This document shows positions 24,554 through 32,971 of a stretch of 64,000 bases of DNA, piece after piece. Both the position numbers and the translations under genes were made by a program. The stretch is from assembly GCF_007005445.1 (NCBI RefSeq), contig NZ_CP041387.1, forward strand, positions 248,001 through 312,000. Direction: 5' to 3'. The number at the start of each line of letters is the position of its first letter. Position 1 is the first letter of the stretch. Below the pieces are notes generated by a model, which was not told the origin of the DNA, searched no databases, and saw nothing but the letters and a program-made list of their open reading frames with translations. Source of the stretch: Rhodopseudomonas palustris (GTDB taxonomy: Bacteria; Pseudomonadota; Alphaproteobacteria; Rhizobiales; Xanthobacteraceae).

Positions 24554-25423
24554 TCAAGACCCGGATGGCAGCTCGACGAATTCCGCAATCAGCCGCAGCA
24601 CCTCGTCCGGCCGGTCGTGCTGCAGCCAATGGCCGGCATCACTGACGGTCTCGGAGCGGACGTCCTTGAAATGACGCGAAGCTGCGGCGGCTTCGGCCGG
24701 CTGGAGAAAGCTCTCGCCTGCGAACAGCAGCAGCGTCGGGCAGGCGATCCGTGCCCACAGCTCGGCGTATTCGGACTGCGCCAGCCGGTGCGGCGCCGTC
24801 ACCCGCTGATACGGATCGAACTTCCACGAATAGCTGCCGTCGTCGTTGCGGCGTACACCATGAGTGGCGAGGTGCAGCGACAGCTCCGACGTCAGCCGCT
24901 TGTTATGGGCGCGCATCTGCGCCGCGGCATCGTCGATCGTCGGGTAGCGGCGCGGCTCGCGGTCTTCCAGTCGGTCGAGCTGCCCGAGCCATTTGGTCAT
25001 CCGCTCGTGCGCCGGCGCCATTTTGGCGTCGGGGCGGACCGTGACGCCGTCGAGCACGACGAGCCGTTCGACCCGCTCCGGGAATGTTCCCGCATACAGC
25101 ATCGCGATCATGCCGCCCATCGAGTGACCGATCACGGTCGCAGGCGGAGCGTCGGCGAGCGGCGGCAGGCGCGTCAGGTCATAGACGTATTCCGGCAGCG
25201 CGTAGCTGCCGCCGCGCGCCCAATCCGAATCGCCATGGCCACGCAGGTCCGGGGCGATCACGTGAAAGTGCGGCTGCAACGCGCGGGCGAGATGATCCCA
25301 GCTACGGCCGTGGTCCTTGCCGCCATGAATCAGCAGCAGTGGCCGCGCGGCGGCGTTGCCCCAGTCCCAATAGTGCAGGCGCAGGCCGTGGGATTGAAAG
25401 AAGCAGCTTTGTGGTTGTTGCAT
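24554..25423 (-). CDS. Alpha/beta-fold hydrolase
   Basis: The 289-residue product has the alpha/beta hydrolase core: oxyanion region LLLIHGGKDHGRSW, nucleophile elbow GHSMGG, acid candidate in LLLFAGES, and the final histidine in DAGHWLQHD. The start is the ATG of MQQPQS, the first with a family-like N terminus; the open frame extends 60 residues further without similarity. It converges on the amide operon and diverges from the ArsR gene. Esterase, lactonase or C-C hydrolase activity cannot be distinguished. Confidence 0.85.
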   Translation of the reverse strand: MQQPQSCFFQSHGLRLHYWDWGNAAARPLLLIHGGKDHGRSWDHLARALQPHFHVIAPDLRGHGDSDWARGGSYALPEYVYDLTRLPPLADAPPATVIGHSMGGMIAMLYAGTFPERVERLVVLDGVTVRPDAKMAPAHERMTKWLGQLDRLEDREPRRYPTIDDAAAQMRAHNKRLTSELSLHLATHGVRRNDDGSYSWKFDPYQRVTAPHRLAQSEYAELWARIACPTLLLFAGESFLQPAEAAAASRHFKDVRSETVSDAGHWLQHDRPDEVLRLIAEFVELPSGS

Positions 25424-25570
25424 TGTTGTTTTGCGAGCGTTTCCACGGCTGCAATAGCCCGAGCCGGTGACCGCTTCAATGCCCCCTGCTGGGCCGCAAC
25501 GCCCCACCGGTGCCACCCTGGGCGGGCTGACAATCTGTTGCAACATGGGTATGCATGGGCCTTGTGAATA

Positions 25571-25585
25571 TCGCGACTGTCGCGA
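25571..25585. promoter_or_regulatory. Inverted repeat upstream of ArsR-type gene
   Basis: TCGCGA-CTG-TCGCGA is a perfect inverted repeat whose halves are palindromic in themselves. It ends 68 bases before the chosen ArsR start. It may be an operator, but GC-rich palindromes of this length arise by chance at this composition. Confidence 0.3.
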
Positions 25586-25653
25586 GCGCTTTCGACGTCG
25601 CAAATCTCTTGCGCGTCTTCAGCGTCCATCATGAATTGAGCGGAGATCCCTTG

Positions 25654-26082
25654 ATGGCTGCGGCCAGCGGCGTCCGAAAGACCTCTCCGGCGGTGAAACT
25701 TGTCGACACCCGCGAGCTGCGCGAAAACGCCGTGGTTGCGGCCGAGTTCCTGAAGACGCTGTCGAATGTGTCGCGGCTGATCATGCTGTGCCAGCTCGCC
25801 GAGGGCGAAAAGTCGGTATCGGAACTGACCGAACTGCTCGACGAACGACAGCCGACGGTGTCGCAGCAGCTCGCACGGCTGCGCAGTGAGAAGCTGGTGC
25901 AGGCGCGACGCGAAGGTCAGCAGGTGTTTTATTCGCTCGCCAGCGACGAGGTCCGCAGCCTGATCCTGGCGCTGCACGCCACCTTCTGCCGCAAGGATCG
26001 CGGCAAGGACAGACCCGCGGCAAATTCGCGGGCGAAAGCCGCGGCGTCGCCTCGCCGTCAGCGCCAGACCGTCGGGGCTTGA
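25654..26082 (+). CDS. ArsR-family regulator, SqrR/BigR-like
   Basis: The 142-residue protein has the ArsR winged HTH (SVSELTELLDERQPTVSQQL). Two cysteines sit where SqrR/BigR have their redox pair: one in IMLCQLAEGE, the other near the end in HATFCRKD. SqrR-type repressors form a polysulfide bridge between these residues and release DNA in sulfide. The ATG used has GGAG eight bases upstream; the frame is open for 33 codons before it. The rhodanese and SQR-like genes next door make sulfide sensing the natural role. The basic C-terminal tail is longer than usual. Confidence 0.83.
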   Translation: MAAASGVRKTSPAVKLVDTRELRENAVVAAEFLKTLSNVSRLIMLCQLAEGEKSVSELTELLDERQPTVSQQLARLRSEKLVQARREGQQVFYSLASDEVRSLILALHATFCRKDRGKDRPAANSRAKAAASPRRQRQTVGA

Positions 26083-26095
26083 AGCGCGCTTTCCG

Positions 26096-26470
26096 TCAGT
26101 CCGCCGGATTGCCGCCGAACAACCGCTGGAACAGGCTCGGTGGTTTCGGGCCCTGAACCGTCGGAAAACCGGCCTTGCGCCACGCCAGAATGCCGCCGCC
26201 GAGCACGTAAGGCTCGCACACGCCGTTCGCCTTGGCTTCGATCTGGCCGCCATACATGCGCGTCCGTCCGCCGGAATGGCAGAAGAAGATCGCCTTGCGA
26301 CCCCGCGCCGCGCTCAGGTCGCCGTGCCTGAGACCCGTCAGCGGCAACTCGATCGCACCGGCGATGTGTTCGCGCTCGATCTCATGCCGCTCGCGGACGT
26401 CGACCAGCACCGCGCCGTCGTGCGTCATCATGCGGTGGGCCTCGATCGGCGAAATCGTCTTCACGCTCAT
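26096..26470 (-). CDS. Rhodanese-domain protein
   Basis: The 124-residue single-domain sulfurtransferase has DVRERHEIEREHI and the active loop CHSGGRT with C64 as persulfide-carrying residue. It ends with a short basic tail (FQRLFGGNPAD). The start is the ATG of MSVKTIS; the frame is open upstream but enters the gap behind the flavoprotein. It lies 53 bases downstream of the SQR-like gene, same strand, so it probably accepts or passes on sulfane sulfur from that enzyme. Confidence 0.88.
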   Translation of the reverse strand: MSVKTISPIEAHRMMTHDGAVLVDVRERHEIEREHIAGAIELPLTGLRHGDLSAARGRKAIFFCHSGGRTRMYGGQIEAKANGVCEPYVLGGGILAWRKAGFPTVQGPKPPSLFQRLFGGNPAD

Positions 26471-26523
26471 GTTGCAGTCCGCTCCGTTCGGCGAATCGGC
26501 CCACCGGCTCCGTGACCCGGATG

Positions 26524-27651
26524 TCAGCGGAACGTGGTCAGGTAGTGACGTTCGAACAGCCGCTTCAGCCAGTGAAACAGCTTCATCTTCGGTCCGACGA
26601 AGTTGAAGCGCTCGTTGCGAAACACCAGCATACCGGAATCCAGCGTGTCGACGATGCACACCAGTTCCGGCTTGAAACGGCTGCTCGGCTGCTGTCCCGC
26701 TTCGATCGCGGCGATATTGGCCGCCAATGCGATCGCCTGCAGATCGGCCTGATGCGCCTGCTTCGGCATCCAGTCCGGACCGGGGAACGAACCGGCATCG
26801 CCGGCGACCCAGACGTTGGGCAGCGCCTCGACCCGGCACAGTTCGTCGGCCTTGATCATGCCGCCGGCCGAGAGCGGCAGCTCGGTGTTCTCCAGCCATG
26901 CCGGGCCGGTTAGTCCCGGCATGAACAGGATCAGATCGGCGTCGATCTCGCCGTCTTCGAGCACGACTTTACGCTCTTCGAACCGCAGGATCTTGCGGCC
27001 GAGCCGGGTGGCGATGCCGCGGCTCTTCATCTCCCGCAGCAACCCATCGACCGCGCGCTCGCCGAGCCGTGCGCCGGGGCGCGGTGCCGGGCTGAAGAAC
27101 ACAATCTCGAAGCCCGGGCGCTTGCCTCGCTGACGCAGCAGCGTATCGATGATGAACAGGAATTCGAACATCGGCCCGCCGCGCATGGCGCCAGGTTCGT
27201 TCGGATTGGTGGCGAAGCCGACCGCGATGGTGCCGCCCTTGAGCGCATCGAGCCGGCGTCCGATCTCTTCGCCGACCTTGATTCCCTCGCACGGGGTCAG
27301 CGCGTGTTCGATACCCGGCAGTTTGCGGATGAAGCGGCCGCCGGTGGCGATGATCAGATGATCGTTGCGGAGCTCGCCCCTGTCGGTGACGGCGATCCGG
27401 CCGCCGTCCTTCAGCCCGGTGACCGAGGCTTCGACGAAGTCGATCCGGTGCTTGTTCAGGAAGTGGTCGAGGGGCACTTTCAGCCGCTCGCCCTGACGAA
27501 TGCCGGCGGGAATCCAGATCGAACTCGGCAGGAAGTGCAATTCACGCCGCGGCGAGATCATCGTGATCTCGGCGTCGACCTTGCGCTTTCGCAACTCGCG
27601 GGCGGCGGTGAGGCCGGCGAACCCCGAACCGATGATGGTGATGTTGCGCAT
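26524..27651 (-). CDS. Sulfide:quinone oxidoreductase-like FAD flavoprotein
   Basis: The 375-residue flavoprotein begins with an FAD-binding Rossmann motif (IIGSGFAGLTAA) and has a second FAD contact in NVWVAGDAGSF. Cysteines are in LTPCEGIKVGE, DELCRVEA and ELVCIVDT; the first matches the position of an SQR redox cysteine. The C terminus has MKLFHWLKRLFERHYL, an amphipathic helix of the kind that docks SQR to the membrane. It is co-directional with the rhodanese gene and next to an SqrR-like regulator. SQR is favoured; flavocytochrome c sulfide dehydrogenase or type II NADH dehydrogenase are weaker alternatives. Confidence 0.8.
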   Translation of the reverse strand: MRNITIIGSGFAGLTAARELRKRKVDAEITMISPRRELHFLPSSIWIPAGIRQGERLKVPLDHFLNKHRIDFVEASVTGLKDGGRIAVTDRGELRNDHLIIATGGRFIRKLPGIEHALTPCEGIKVGEEIGRRLDALKGGTIAVGFATNPNEPGAMRGGPMFEFLFIIDTLLRQRGKRPGFEIVFFSPAPRPGARLGERAVDGLLREMKSRGIATRLGRKILRFEERKVVLEDGEIDADLILFMPGLTGPAWLENTELPLSAGGMIKADELCRVEALPNVWVAGDAGSFPGPDWMPKQAHQADLQAIALAANIAAIEAGQQPSSRFKPELVCIVDTLDSGMLVFRNERFNFVGPKMKLFHWLKRLFERHYLTTFR

Positions 27652-27845
27652 CCTGGCGAATCCTCGTTGGGCGCGTCGTATGCCCCCGCCGAACGATCCG
27701 TCGCATGGCAGCCGCCGGCAGTCTGTGACGATGTCACCGCCGCGGCGTTGCCGATCGGGCATCAAGCGATCGGGCATTGCGGGGCGCCCCGGCTGCCGCC
27801 AAGCTGGCGCCGCGTCCCGGGACGTCAAAAGGAGAACCGGCCATC

Positions 27846-28460
27846 ATGGCATCCGAACACTTCAATATGTGGGAGAGCCGCTTTGCCGGTGACGACTACG
27901 TGTTCGGGACCGCCCCGAATGCGTTTCTGGCGTCGTGCCGCGAATTGCTGCCGAAGCAGGGGCGGGCGCTGGCGATCGCCGATGGCGAAGGCCGCAATGG
28001 CGTGTTTCTCGCCGAGTGCGGTTTGTCGGTGCTGTCGGTGGATTTCTCGCCGAACGCGCAGTCCAAAGCGCAGCGATTGGCGGCCACGCGCGGGGTGACC
28101 ATCGAAACGCAGTGCGCCGATCTGCTGACCTGGCAATGGCCGCGCGACGTCGATGTGATTGCCGGCATCTTCTTCCAGTTCGTCGAGCCGGAGCAGCGCC
28201 CGGCGATGTTTCAGAACATCCGTGATGCGCTGAAGCCCGGTGGTCTGCTGCTGATCGAGGGCTACCGCCCGAAGCAACTGGTCTACAAAACCGGCGGGCC
28301 GAGCCGCGCGGAAAACCTCTACACCCGCGAGCTGCTGGAGCAGGCGTTCGGCGATTTCGACAACCTCAGCATTCGCGAGCACGACAGCGAAATCGTCGAG
28401 GGCGCCGGTCACGCCGGACTATCGGCGCTGATCGATCTGATCGGCTGGAAGCCGAAGTAA
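27846..28460 (+). CDS. SAM-dependent methyltransferase, TehB-like
   Basis: The 204-residue class I methyltransferase has a variant SAM motif I (ALAIADGEGRNGVFLAE), motif II (LSVDFSPNAQ) and VIAGIFFQF. Starts of the form FNMWESRF and the EGRNG loop are shared with TehB/thiopurine-like methyltransferases. The ATG follows AAAAGGAGAA. It diverges from the SQR gene. The substrate (thiol, oxyanion or small molecule) is unknown; the sulfur-handling neighbours make a thiol or chalcogen substrate plausible. Confidence 0.85.
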   Translation: MASEHFNMWESRFAGDDYVFGTAPNAFLASCRELLPKQGRALAIADGEGRNGVFLAECGLSVLSVDFSPNAQSKAQRLAATRGVTIETQCADLLTWQWPRDVDVIAGIFFQFVEPEQRPAMFQNIRDALKPGGLLLIEGYRPKQLVYKTGGPSRAENLYTRELLEQAFGDFDNLSIREHDSEIVEGAGHAGLSALIDLIGWKPK

Positions 28461-28467
28461 TCGGCGT

Positions 28468-28863
28468 TCAATCGTCCATCGCGCAACCGTCGAACACGCG
28501 TGGTCCGCCGGTCTGGAGCCCGAGCCAGGCGTGAACGACGGCCTGATCGAAGCCGACCTCGCGGCGGTCGCCCGATTGCATCAGCGGACGGCGGATCAGC
28601 AGCGGATCGTCGATCATCAGCGCCAGCGCTGCATCCTCGCTGAGCGCGGCGAAGTCGATCGCGCCGGCTTTCACCTTCGGCGACGACTGGTTGAACCATT
28701 CGGCCAGCGGCTTGTCGCCGAAGAACGGCCGCAGCGTGTCGCGCGTCCACGGCTCGGCCAGCAGGTTGCGAACCTCGAGTTCGTGGCCCGATGCGGTGAG
28801 CAGCGCCTTCTGCCTTGCGTTGCCGACGCAGCCGGGTTTTTCGTAGAACACGATGCTCGCCAC
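28468..28863 (-). CDS. NifO-like nitrogenase-associated protein (ArsC/Spx fold)
   Basis: The 131-residue product belongs to the ArsC/Spx thioredoxin-like fold. It begins SIVFYEKPGCVGNARQKALL, the pattern of the nitrogenase-associated NifO family. The single N-terminal cysteine lacks the CX2C partner. It starts at GTG behind GGGAG. It is 11 bases after the DUF2478 gene on the same strand. In Azotobacter NifO influences molybdenum and nitrate use; this fits its position opposite ModD. No nif structural genes are in the window. Confidence 0.82.
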   Translation of the reverse strand: MASIVFYEKPGCVGNARQKALLTASGHELEVRNLLAEPWTRDTLRPFFGDKPLAEWFNQSSPKVKAGAIDFAALSEDAALALMIDDPLLIRRPLMQSGDRREVGFDQAVVHAWLGLQTGGPRVFDGCAMDD

Positions 28864-28874
28864 TGTACACTCCC

Positions 28875-29465
28875 TCAACAGATCGTCTTGTGTTCGCGCC
28901 CGCCGCCGCTCGCTCCGCAACCCGGGGACGCCGTCAGCCGCGGCGCGATCTCGGCCCACCAGCTCTCGATCGCCGCGCGGCTGCACGGCAGCACCGCGCC
29001 CTCGTCGCCGATGAACGCGCGCCACGCGTCGGCGCATTTCTCCGGCACGGCTGTGAGCAGCGGTCGCCCGGCGACGATCGCCTCGGCGAATTCGTTGCGC
29101 AGGCCCTTGCCGGTCGCTTCCTGCTTGGAGAATTTGTTGATCACCACCAGCGCGGTGCCGCTCGCGACCGCCCGCGTGACGGCTTGGGCGGACTCGGCGA
29201 GGCCGCCGGCGTCGAGCTTGCACGATCCTGCGCCGCTGCCGAGCGTCTGCGAAATCCCGATCGCCTCGCCGGTCATCAGGTCGATGAGCTGCATGTCGAT
29301 CTTCTTGCCGGCGGCGTCCTTGATGTTCCGCTGGACGATGCCGCCGAGCCGGTCGCCTGCTGCAAGCCGCGCCAAGGCAAACTCGGCCAGCAGCGTGTCG
29401 ACGTCGTCCTCGCCGCGATAGATGATCGCGGCGATCCGCGGAGCCTCTGCGCTGCCGTCCGTCAT
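28875..29465 (-). CDS. DUF2478 protein, molybdenum-cluster associated
   Basis: The 196-residue product matches the DUF2478 family, which recurs in molybdate transport and molybdoenzyme clusters. Visible features are IAAIIYRGEDDVDTLLAEFA, VVINKFSKQEATGKGLRNEF (which resembles a nucleoside-binding loop) and a Cys/Gly-rich tail (SPGCGASGGG, then the final C). GGAGG precedes the ATG. It heads a two-gene unit with the NifO-like gene and diverges from modD across a Mo-box-like palindrome. The molecular function is not established. Confidence 0.8.
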   Translation of the reverse strand: MTDGSAEAPRIAAIIYRGEDDVDTLLAEFALARLAAGDRLGGIVQRNIKDAAGKKIDMQLIDLMTGEAIGISQTLGSGAGSCKLDAGGLAESAQAVTRAVASGTALVVINKFSKQEATGKGLRNEFAEAIVAGRPLLTAVPEKCADAWRAFIGDEGAVLPCSRAAIESWWAEIAPRLTASPGCGASGGGREHKTIC

Positions 29466-29613
29466 CCCTGCACCCTCCAGTCGGTGTGCTCGTCGTTAGG
29501 TGAGCAAGCGCCGTGCCGGTTGCCCGGCCGGCGTTGTTGATTGCTATGTGGTTGATTTGTCGATCGTTTCGCTCCGCCGCAGCGGCTGGGGGCGTTGGTC
29601 GCAAACCCGACAG

Positions 29614-29637
29614 CGTTGTATAGTCATGGACATAACG
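29614..29637. promoter_or_regulatory. Mo-box-like site (putative ModE operator)
   Basis: CGTTGTATA and, 9 bases on, ATAACG form a degenerate inverted repeat that resembles the alphaproteobacterial Mo-box (CGTTATATA/TATATAACG). It lies in the divergent gap between the DUF2478 gene and modD, 75 bases from the modD start. A ModE-molybdate complex could control both sides. Confidence 0.5.
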
Positions 29638-29711
29638 GTCCGAAGCGGAGATGTTGCGCCGGAAATCCCGCGCGTCAAATGCGCCGAACGACCATATCGG
29701 AGACCTGCTGT

Positions 29712-30554
29712 ATGACCGCCGCCACCACTGCCGAACTGGAGCGCCTGCTCGACGACGACGTGCCTTGCGGCGATCTGACCACCGAGGCGCTGGGCATCGG
29801 CGCTGCGCCCGGCGTGATGCAATTCGCCGCCCGCGACCCGATGGTGCTGGCGCTCGCCGAAGACGCCGCCGCGATCATCCGGCTGTGCGGCTGCGAGGTC
29901 GAACTGGCCGCCTCGTCGGGCAGCCGGCTGGCGGCGGGCGCGCCGATCCTGACCGCCCGCGGCAGCGCCTCGGGCCTGCTGCGAAGCTGGAAGGTGGCGC
30001 AGACGCTGATCGAGATCTGGTCTGGCGTCGCCACCACGGCGCGCGATATCGTCGAGGCGGCGCGCGCGGTCTCGCCGAGCATTGCGGTCGCCTGCACCCG
30101 CAAGAACACGCCCGGCACCAAACGGTTCGCTGTCGCCGCCGTGAAGGCCGGCGGCGCCACCATGCATCGGCTCGGCCTGTCCGAAACCGTGCTGGTGTTC
30201 GGCGAGCATCGCGGCTTTCTCGACGAGCCGCTGGCGGCGACGGTGGCTCGTCTCCGCGCCACGCTCCCCGAAAAGAAGCTGATCACCGAAGTGTCGTCGA
30301 TCGAGGCGGCGCTCGCCGCGACCGAGGCCGGGTTCGACGTGCTGCAGCTCGAGAAATTCGCGCCCGCCGACGTCGCAGCATTGGTGCAGCAGCTCGCCCC
30401 GCGGCCGTCGCGTCCGGTTGTCGCGGTCGCCGGCGGCGTCAACGCCGGCAACGCCGCGGCCTATGCCGAGGCCGGCGCGCAGGTGCTGGTGACATCGGCG
30501 CCCTACACTGCCAAGCCGCGCGACGTGCAGGTGCGGATCACGCCGGCGAAGTAA
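29712..30554 (+). CDS. modD: ModD, molybdenum-transport-linked pyrophosphorylase-like protein
   Basis: The 280-residue product is homologous to quinolinate phosphoribosyltransferase (NadC), with LLDDDVPCGDLTTEALG at the N terminus, ACTRKNTPGTKRFAVAAVKA in the middle and VAVAGGVNAGNAAAYAEAGA near the end. The CGDLTT and TRKTTPG-like motifs place it in the ModD branch found with molybdate transport genes rather than in NadC proper. The ATG used gives the family-like start; the frame is open 39 codons upstream across the Mo-box. Its true substrate in molybdenum metabolism is unproven. Confidence 0.88.
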   Translation: MTAATTAELERLLDDDVPCGDLTTEALGIGAAPGVMQFAARDPMVLALAEDAAAIIRLCGCEVELAASSGSRLAAGAPILTARGSASGLLRSWKVAQTLIEIWSGVATTARDIVEAARAVSPSIAVACTRKNTPGTKRFAVAAVKAGGATMHRLGLSETVLVFGEHRGFLDEPLAATVARLRATLPEKKLITEVSSIEAALAATEAGFDVLQLEKFAPADVAALVQQLAPRPSRPVVAVAGGVNAGNAAAYAEAGAQVLVTSAPYTAKPRDVQVRITPAK

Positions 30555-30597
30555 TAATTAGCTGCAGGGTCGCGCTGTTCCACAAGCGAAGTGCGCT

Positions 30598-30723
30598 CCC
30601 TCTCCCGCTTGCGGGAGAGGGCTGGGGTGAGGGCCTCCCGGGCAGTGAGTTTGCCACTCGCGGAGAGGAGTGCCCTCACCCGCCGCGCTTCGCGCGTCGA
30701 CCTCTCCCGCAAGCGGGAGAGGT
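30598..30723. repeat. Intergenic palindromic repeat, family B copy 2
   Basis: Two near-identical hairpins, CCTCTCCCGC-N2-GCGGGAGAGG, bound a centre where GGTGAGGG faces CCCTCACC. The design matches the element at 21753-21901 with one base fewer in the C-run. It lies between convergent modD and CoA-ligase genes and may end both transcripts. Confidence 0.75.
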
Positions 30724-30807
30724 TGCGCTGCCGCTGGGGCGAGGGTGCGCTAACTCCGCGCATGACGGTTCCTATTTACGCGACGCCTAGCTCTTTCGCT
30801 TCGTGAA

Positions 30808-32442
30808 CTACGACCTCGCGTAACTCGCCGCCCGATCCGCGATCGTCTCGCGGAGCACCGTCTTCTGGATCTTGCCGTTGGCGTTGCGCGGGAGCGGATC
30901 GGTGCGGATGATGATGCTCTCCGGCACCTTGTAGTCCGACATCCGCGCCGCACACCAGGCGGCGACGTCGCGCTCGTTCAGGTTGACGCCCTCACTCGTC
31001 ACCACGATGGCGTTGACGCGTTCGCCGAGCACCGGGTCGGGCGTGCCGATGATCGCAGTTTCCAGCACGCCGTCGATGCCGCAGATCACGTTCTCGACCT
31101 CGGCCGAGAAGATCTTGAAGCCGCCGCGGTTGATCATGTCCTTCTTGCGGTCGAACACGCGGACGAAGCCGTCGTGGTCGATCGAACCGATGTCGCCGCT
31201 GCGCCAGTAGCCGTTGACGAACTCCCTGGCGTTGGCGTCGGGCCGCTGCCAATAGCGCGGCACCACCATCGGACCGGCGATCAGGAGTTCGCCCGGCTCG
31301 CCGGGTGCGACTTCGTTGTCGTCGGCGTCGAGCACGCGGACATGGGCGTAAGGAATCACCTGGCCGACGCTGTCCATGTGATCGCGCCAACAGGCCTGCG
31401 GCATGATCGTGGTCGGCGAGGTGGTTTCGGTCGCCCCATAGGCGTTGCGGAGCTGCAGGTTCGGCAGCCGCTTGCTCAGCATCTCGATGGTCGGCACCGG
31501 CATCGGTGCGCCGCCGAAGCAGCCGATCCGCCACGCCGACAGGTCGTAATGCGCGAAGTCGGGGTGCATCACGGCGAGCGTGTAGATCGCCGGCACCAGG
31601 ATCGACCAGGTGATCCGCTCGCGGCTCGCCAGCGCGAGGAAGTCCGCAGTCTTGAACGCCTGCCGCATCAGCACCACGCAGCCGCCGGCCGCGATCGTCG
31701 CGTAGGATACGCCGACGAGGCCGGTCACATGCGACAGCGGCACCGCGACCAGGCCGCGATCGTGTTCGGTCAGCTCGTGGGCGCGGGCGAACGCGTAGGA
31801 CGAATGCAGGATGCTGAGATGCGTCAGCTCGGCGCCCTTGGGCTTGCCGGTGGTGCCCGAGGTGTAGAGGATCACCGCGGTGTCGTCCTCGTGCATCTCG
31901 GCGAGCGGTGCGGCCGCCGGATCGGCGGCGAGCAGATCCTCGAATCGCCGCGCGCCATCGGCTGCGCCGTGCGCGACGAAACGATGCGCGAGCTGCGGCA
32001 CATCGGCGGCGAACGGGATCTCGCCCGCCAGCTCGGCCTCGAACACCACCATTTTGGCGCCGCTGTTGTTGAGCAGGAATTCCAGCTCGGCGCGGCGCTG
32101 CCGGATTCCGATCGGCACCACCAGGACGCCGAGCCGATTGCAGGCGAGCGTCACCGCCAGGAACTCCCAGCAATTGCCGAGGAACAGCGCGACCCGGTCG
32201 CCTTTGCCGATGCCCAGTTCCGTCAGCGCGGCCGCAATGCTGCGAACCAGCAGATCAAGTTGGCGATAGCTCAGCGCGCGGTCGTCGACGATCGCCGGAC
32301 GGTCGCCGAACCGAGCGACCAGATCGTCGAACATCGCCGCCAGATGGACGGGGCGCTCGGAGAAGCACAGCATCGAGCGGCCGTCGTAGTGAGTTTCGCG
32401 GCGCAGCGCGCCGCCGATGCCGGCCTCGGGCCAGAACGTCAT
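30808..32442 (-). CDS. Acyl-CoA synthetase (AMP-forming, long/medium-chain or aromatic acid type)
   Basis: The 544-residue adenylate-forming enzyme has the P-loop ILYTSGTTGKPKGAE, the YGATETTSP motif, the hinge GDIGSIDHDGFVRVFDRKKD and the C-terminal catalytic lysine in NANGKIQKTVLRE. The start is the ATG of MTFWPE; 60 open codons before it show no similarity. It activates a carboxylic acid to its CoA thioester through an acyl-AMP. It stands alone, convergent with modD. The acid could be a fatty or aromatic acid; the gene context does not decide. Confidence 0.88.
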   Translation of the reverse strand: MTFWPEAGIGGALRRETHYDGRSMLCFSERPVHLAAMFDDLVARFGDRPAIVDDRALSYRQLDLLVRSIAAALTELGIGKGDRVALFLGNCWEFLAVTLACNRLGVLVVPIGIRQRRAELEFLLNNSGAKMVVFEAELAGEIPFAADVPQLAHRFVAHGAADGARRFEDLLAADPAAAPLAEMHEDDTAVILYTSGTTGKPKGAELTHLSILHSSYAFARAHELTEHDRGLVAVPLSHVTGLVGVSYATIAAGGCVVLMRQAFKTADFLALASRERITWSILVPAIYTLAVMHPDFAHYDLSAWRIGCFGGAPMPVPTIEMLSKRLPNLQLRNAYGATETTSPTTIMPQACWRDHMDSVGQVIPYAHVRVLDADDNEVAPGEPGELLIAGPMVVPRYWQRPDANAREFVNGYWRSGDIGSIDHDGFVRVFDRKKDMINRGGFKIFSAEVENVICGIDGVLETAIIGTPDPVLGERVNAIVVTSEGVNLNERDVAAWCAARMSDYKVPESIIIRTDPLPRNANGKIQKTVLRETIADRAASYARS

Positions 32443-32686
32443 GGGGATTTCCTCGTCGGTCGTTGGAACGCCGCGGTTGCTTCCGCGATCGTCCGGCGGC
32501 TGTTGACAGCGCCGCGGTAATTCTATCCCGACCGGGCAGCGGACTGCCAGCCGGTGCTCGACCCCGTCCATCAGGCGGAATTGTCCGGCGTCAGTGACGC
32601 GCTGACACAACGACGTCAGCATTGCGACCTACGATAGCAAATTACGACGGCGGAAACCGCCGCTGGCGAATATCAGGGATGAAGCG

Positions 32687-32893
32687 ATGAGACTGTCCGA
32701 CGTGGAATGTGAGTGCGGCGCGCTGTATCGCTGTGCCGAATCCGAAACGCTCGACGGTGAGCCGGGTAATCTGCATTGCACCAATTGCGGCCGAATCGTC
32801 GAAGCATGGCAGACCCGTAGCAGGCGGGTGTACCGCTGCGTCCTGACTCCGGACCGCAGCTATCCGGTGGTCACTCCGCCGCCCGCGCCGTAG
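32687..32893 (+). CDS. Small zinc-ribbon-like hypothetical protein
   Basis: The 68-residue product has two cysteine pairs, ECEC-GALYRC and LHCTNCGR, spaced as in a zinc ribbon, followed by a basic segment and a proline-rich tail. A six-base-stem hairpin (CGGCGG-AAA-CCGCCG) lies in its leader at 32648-32662. It diverges from the CoA-ligase gene. Function is unknown; nucleic-acid or protein binding is typical for such small ribbons. Confidence 0.65.
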   Translation: MRLSDVECECGALYRCAESETLDGEPGNLHCTNCGRIVEAWQTRSRRVYRCVLTPDRSYPVVTPPPAP

Positions 32894-32971
32894 CCGGTCC
32901 GCCGGAAACCTATGGAGTTCTGAAGCGGCCGCACGTTGTCGTGCCTCGCTTGGCGGCTGCGCGATCCCTAT

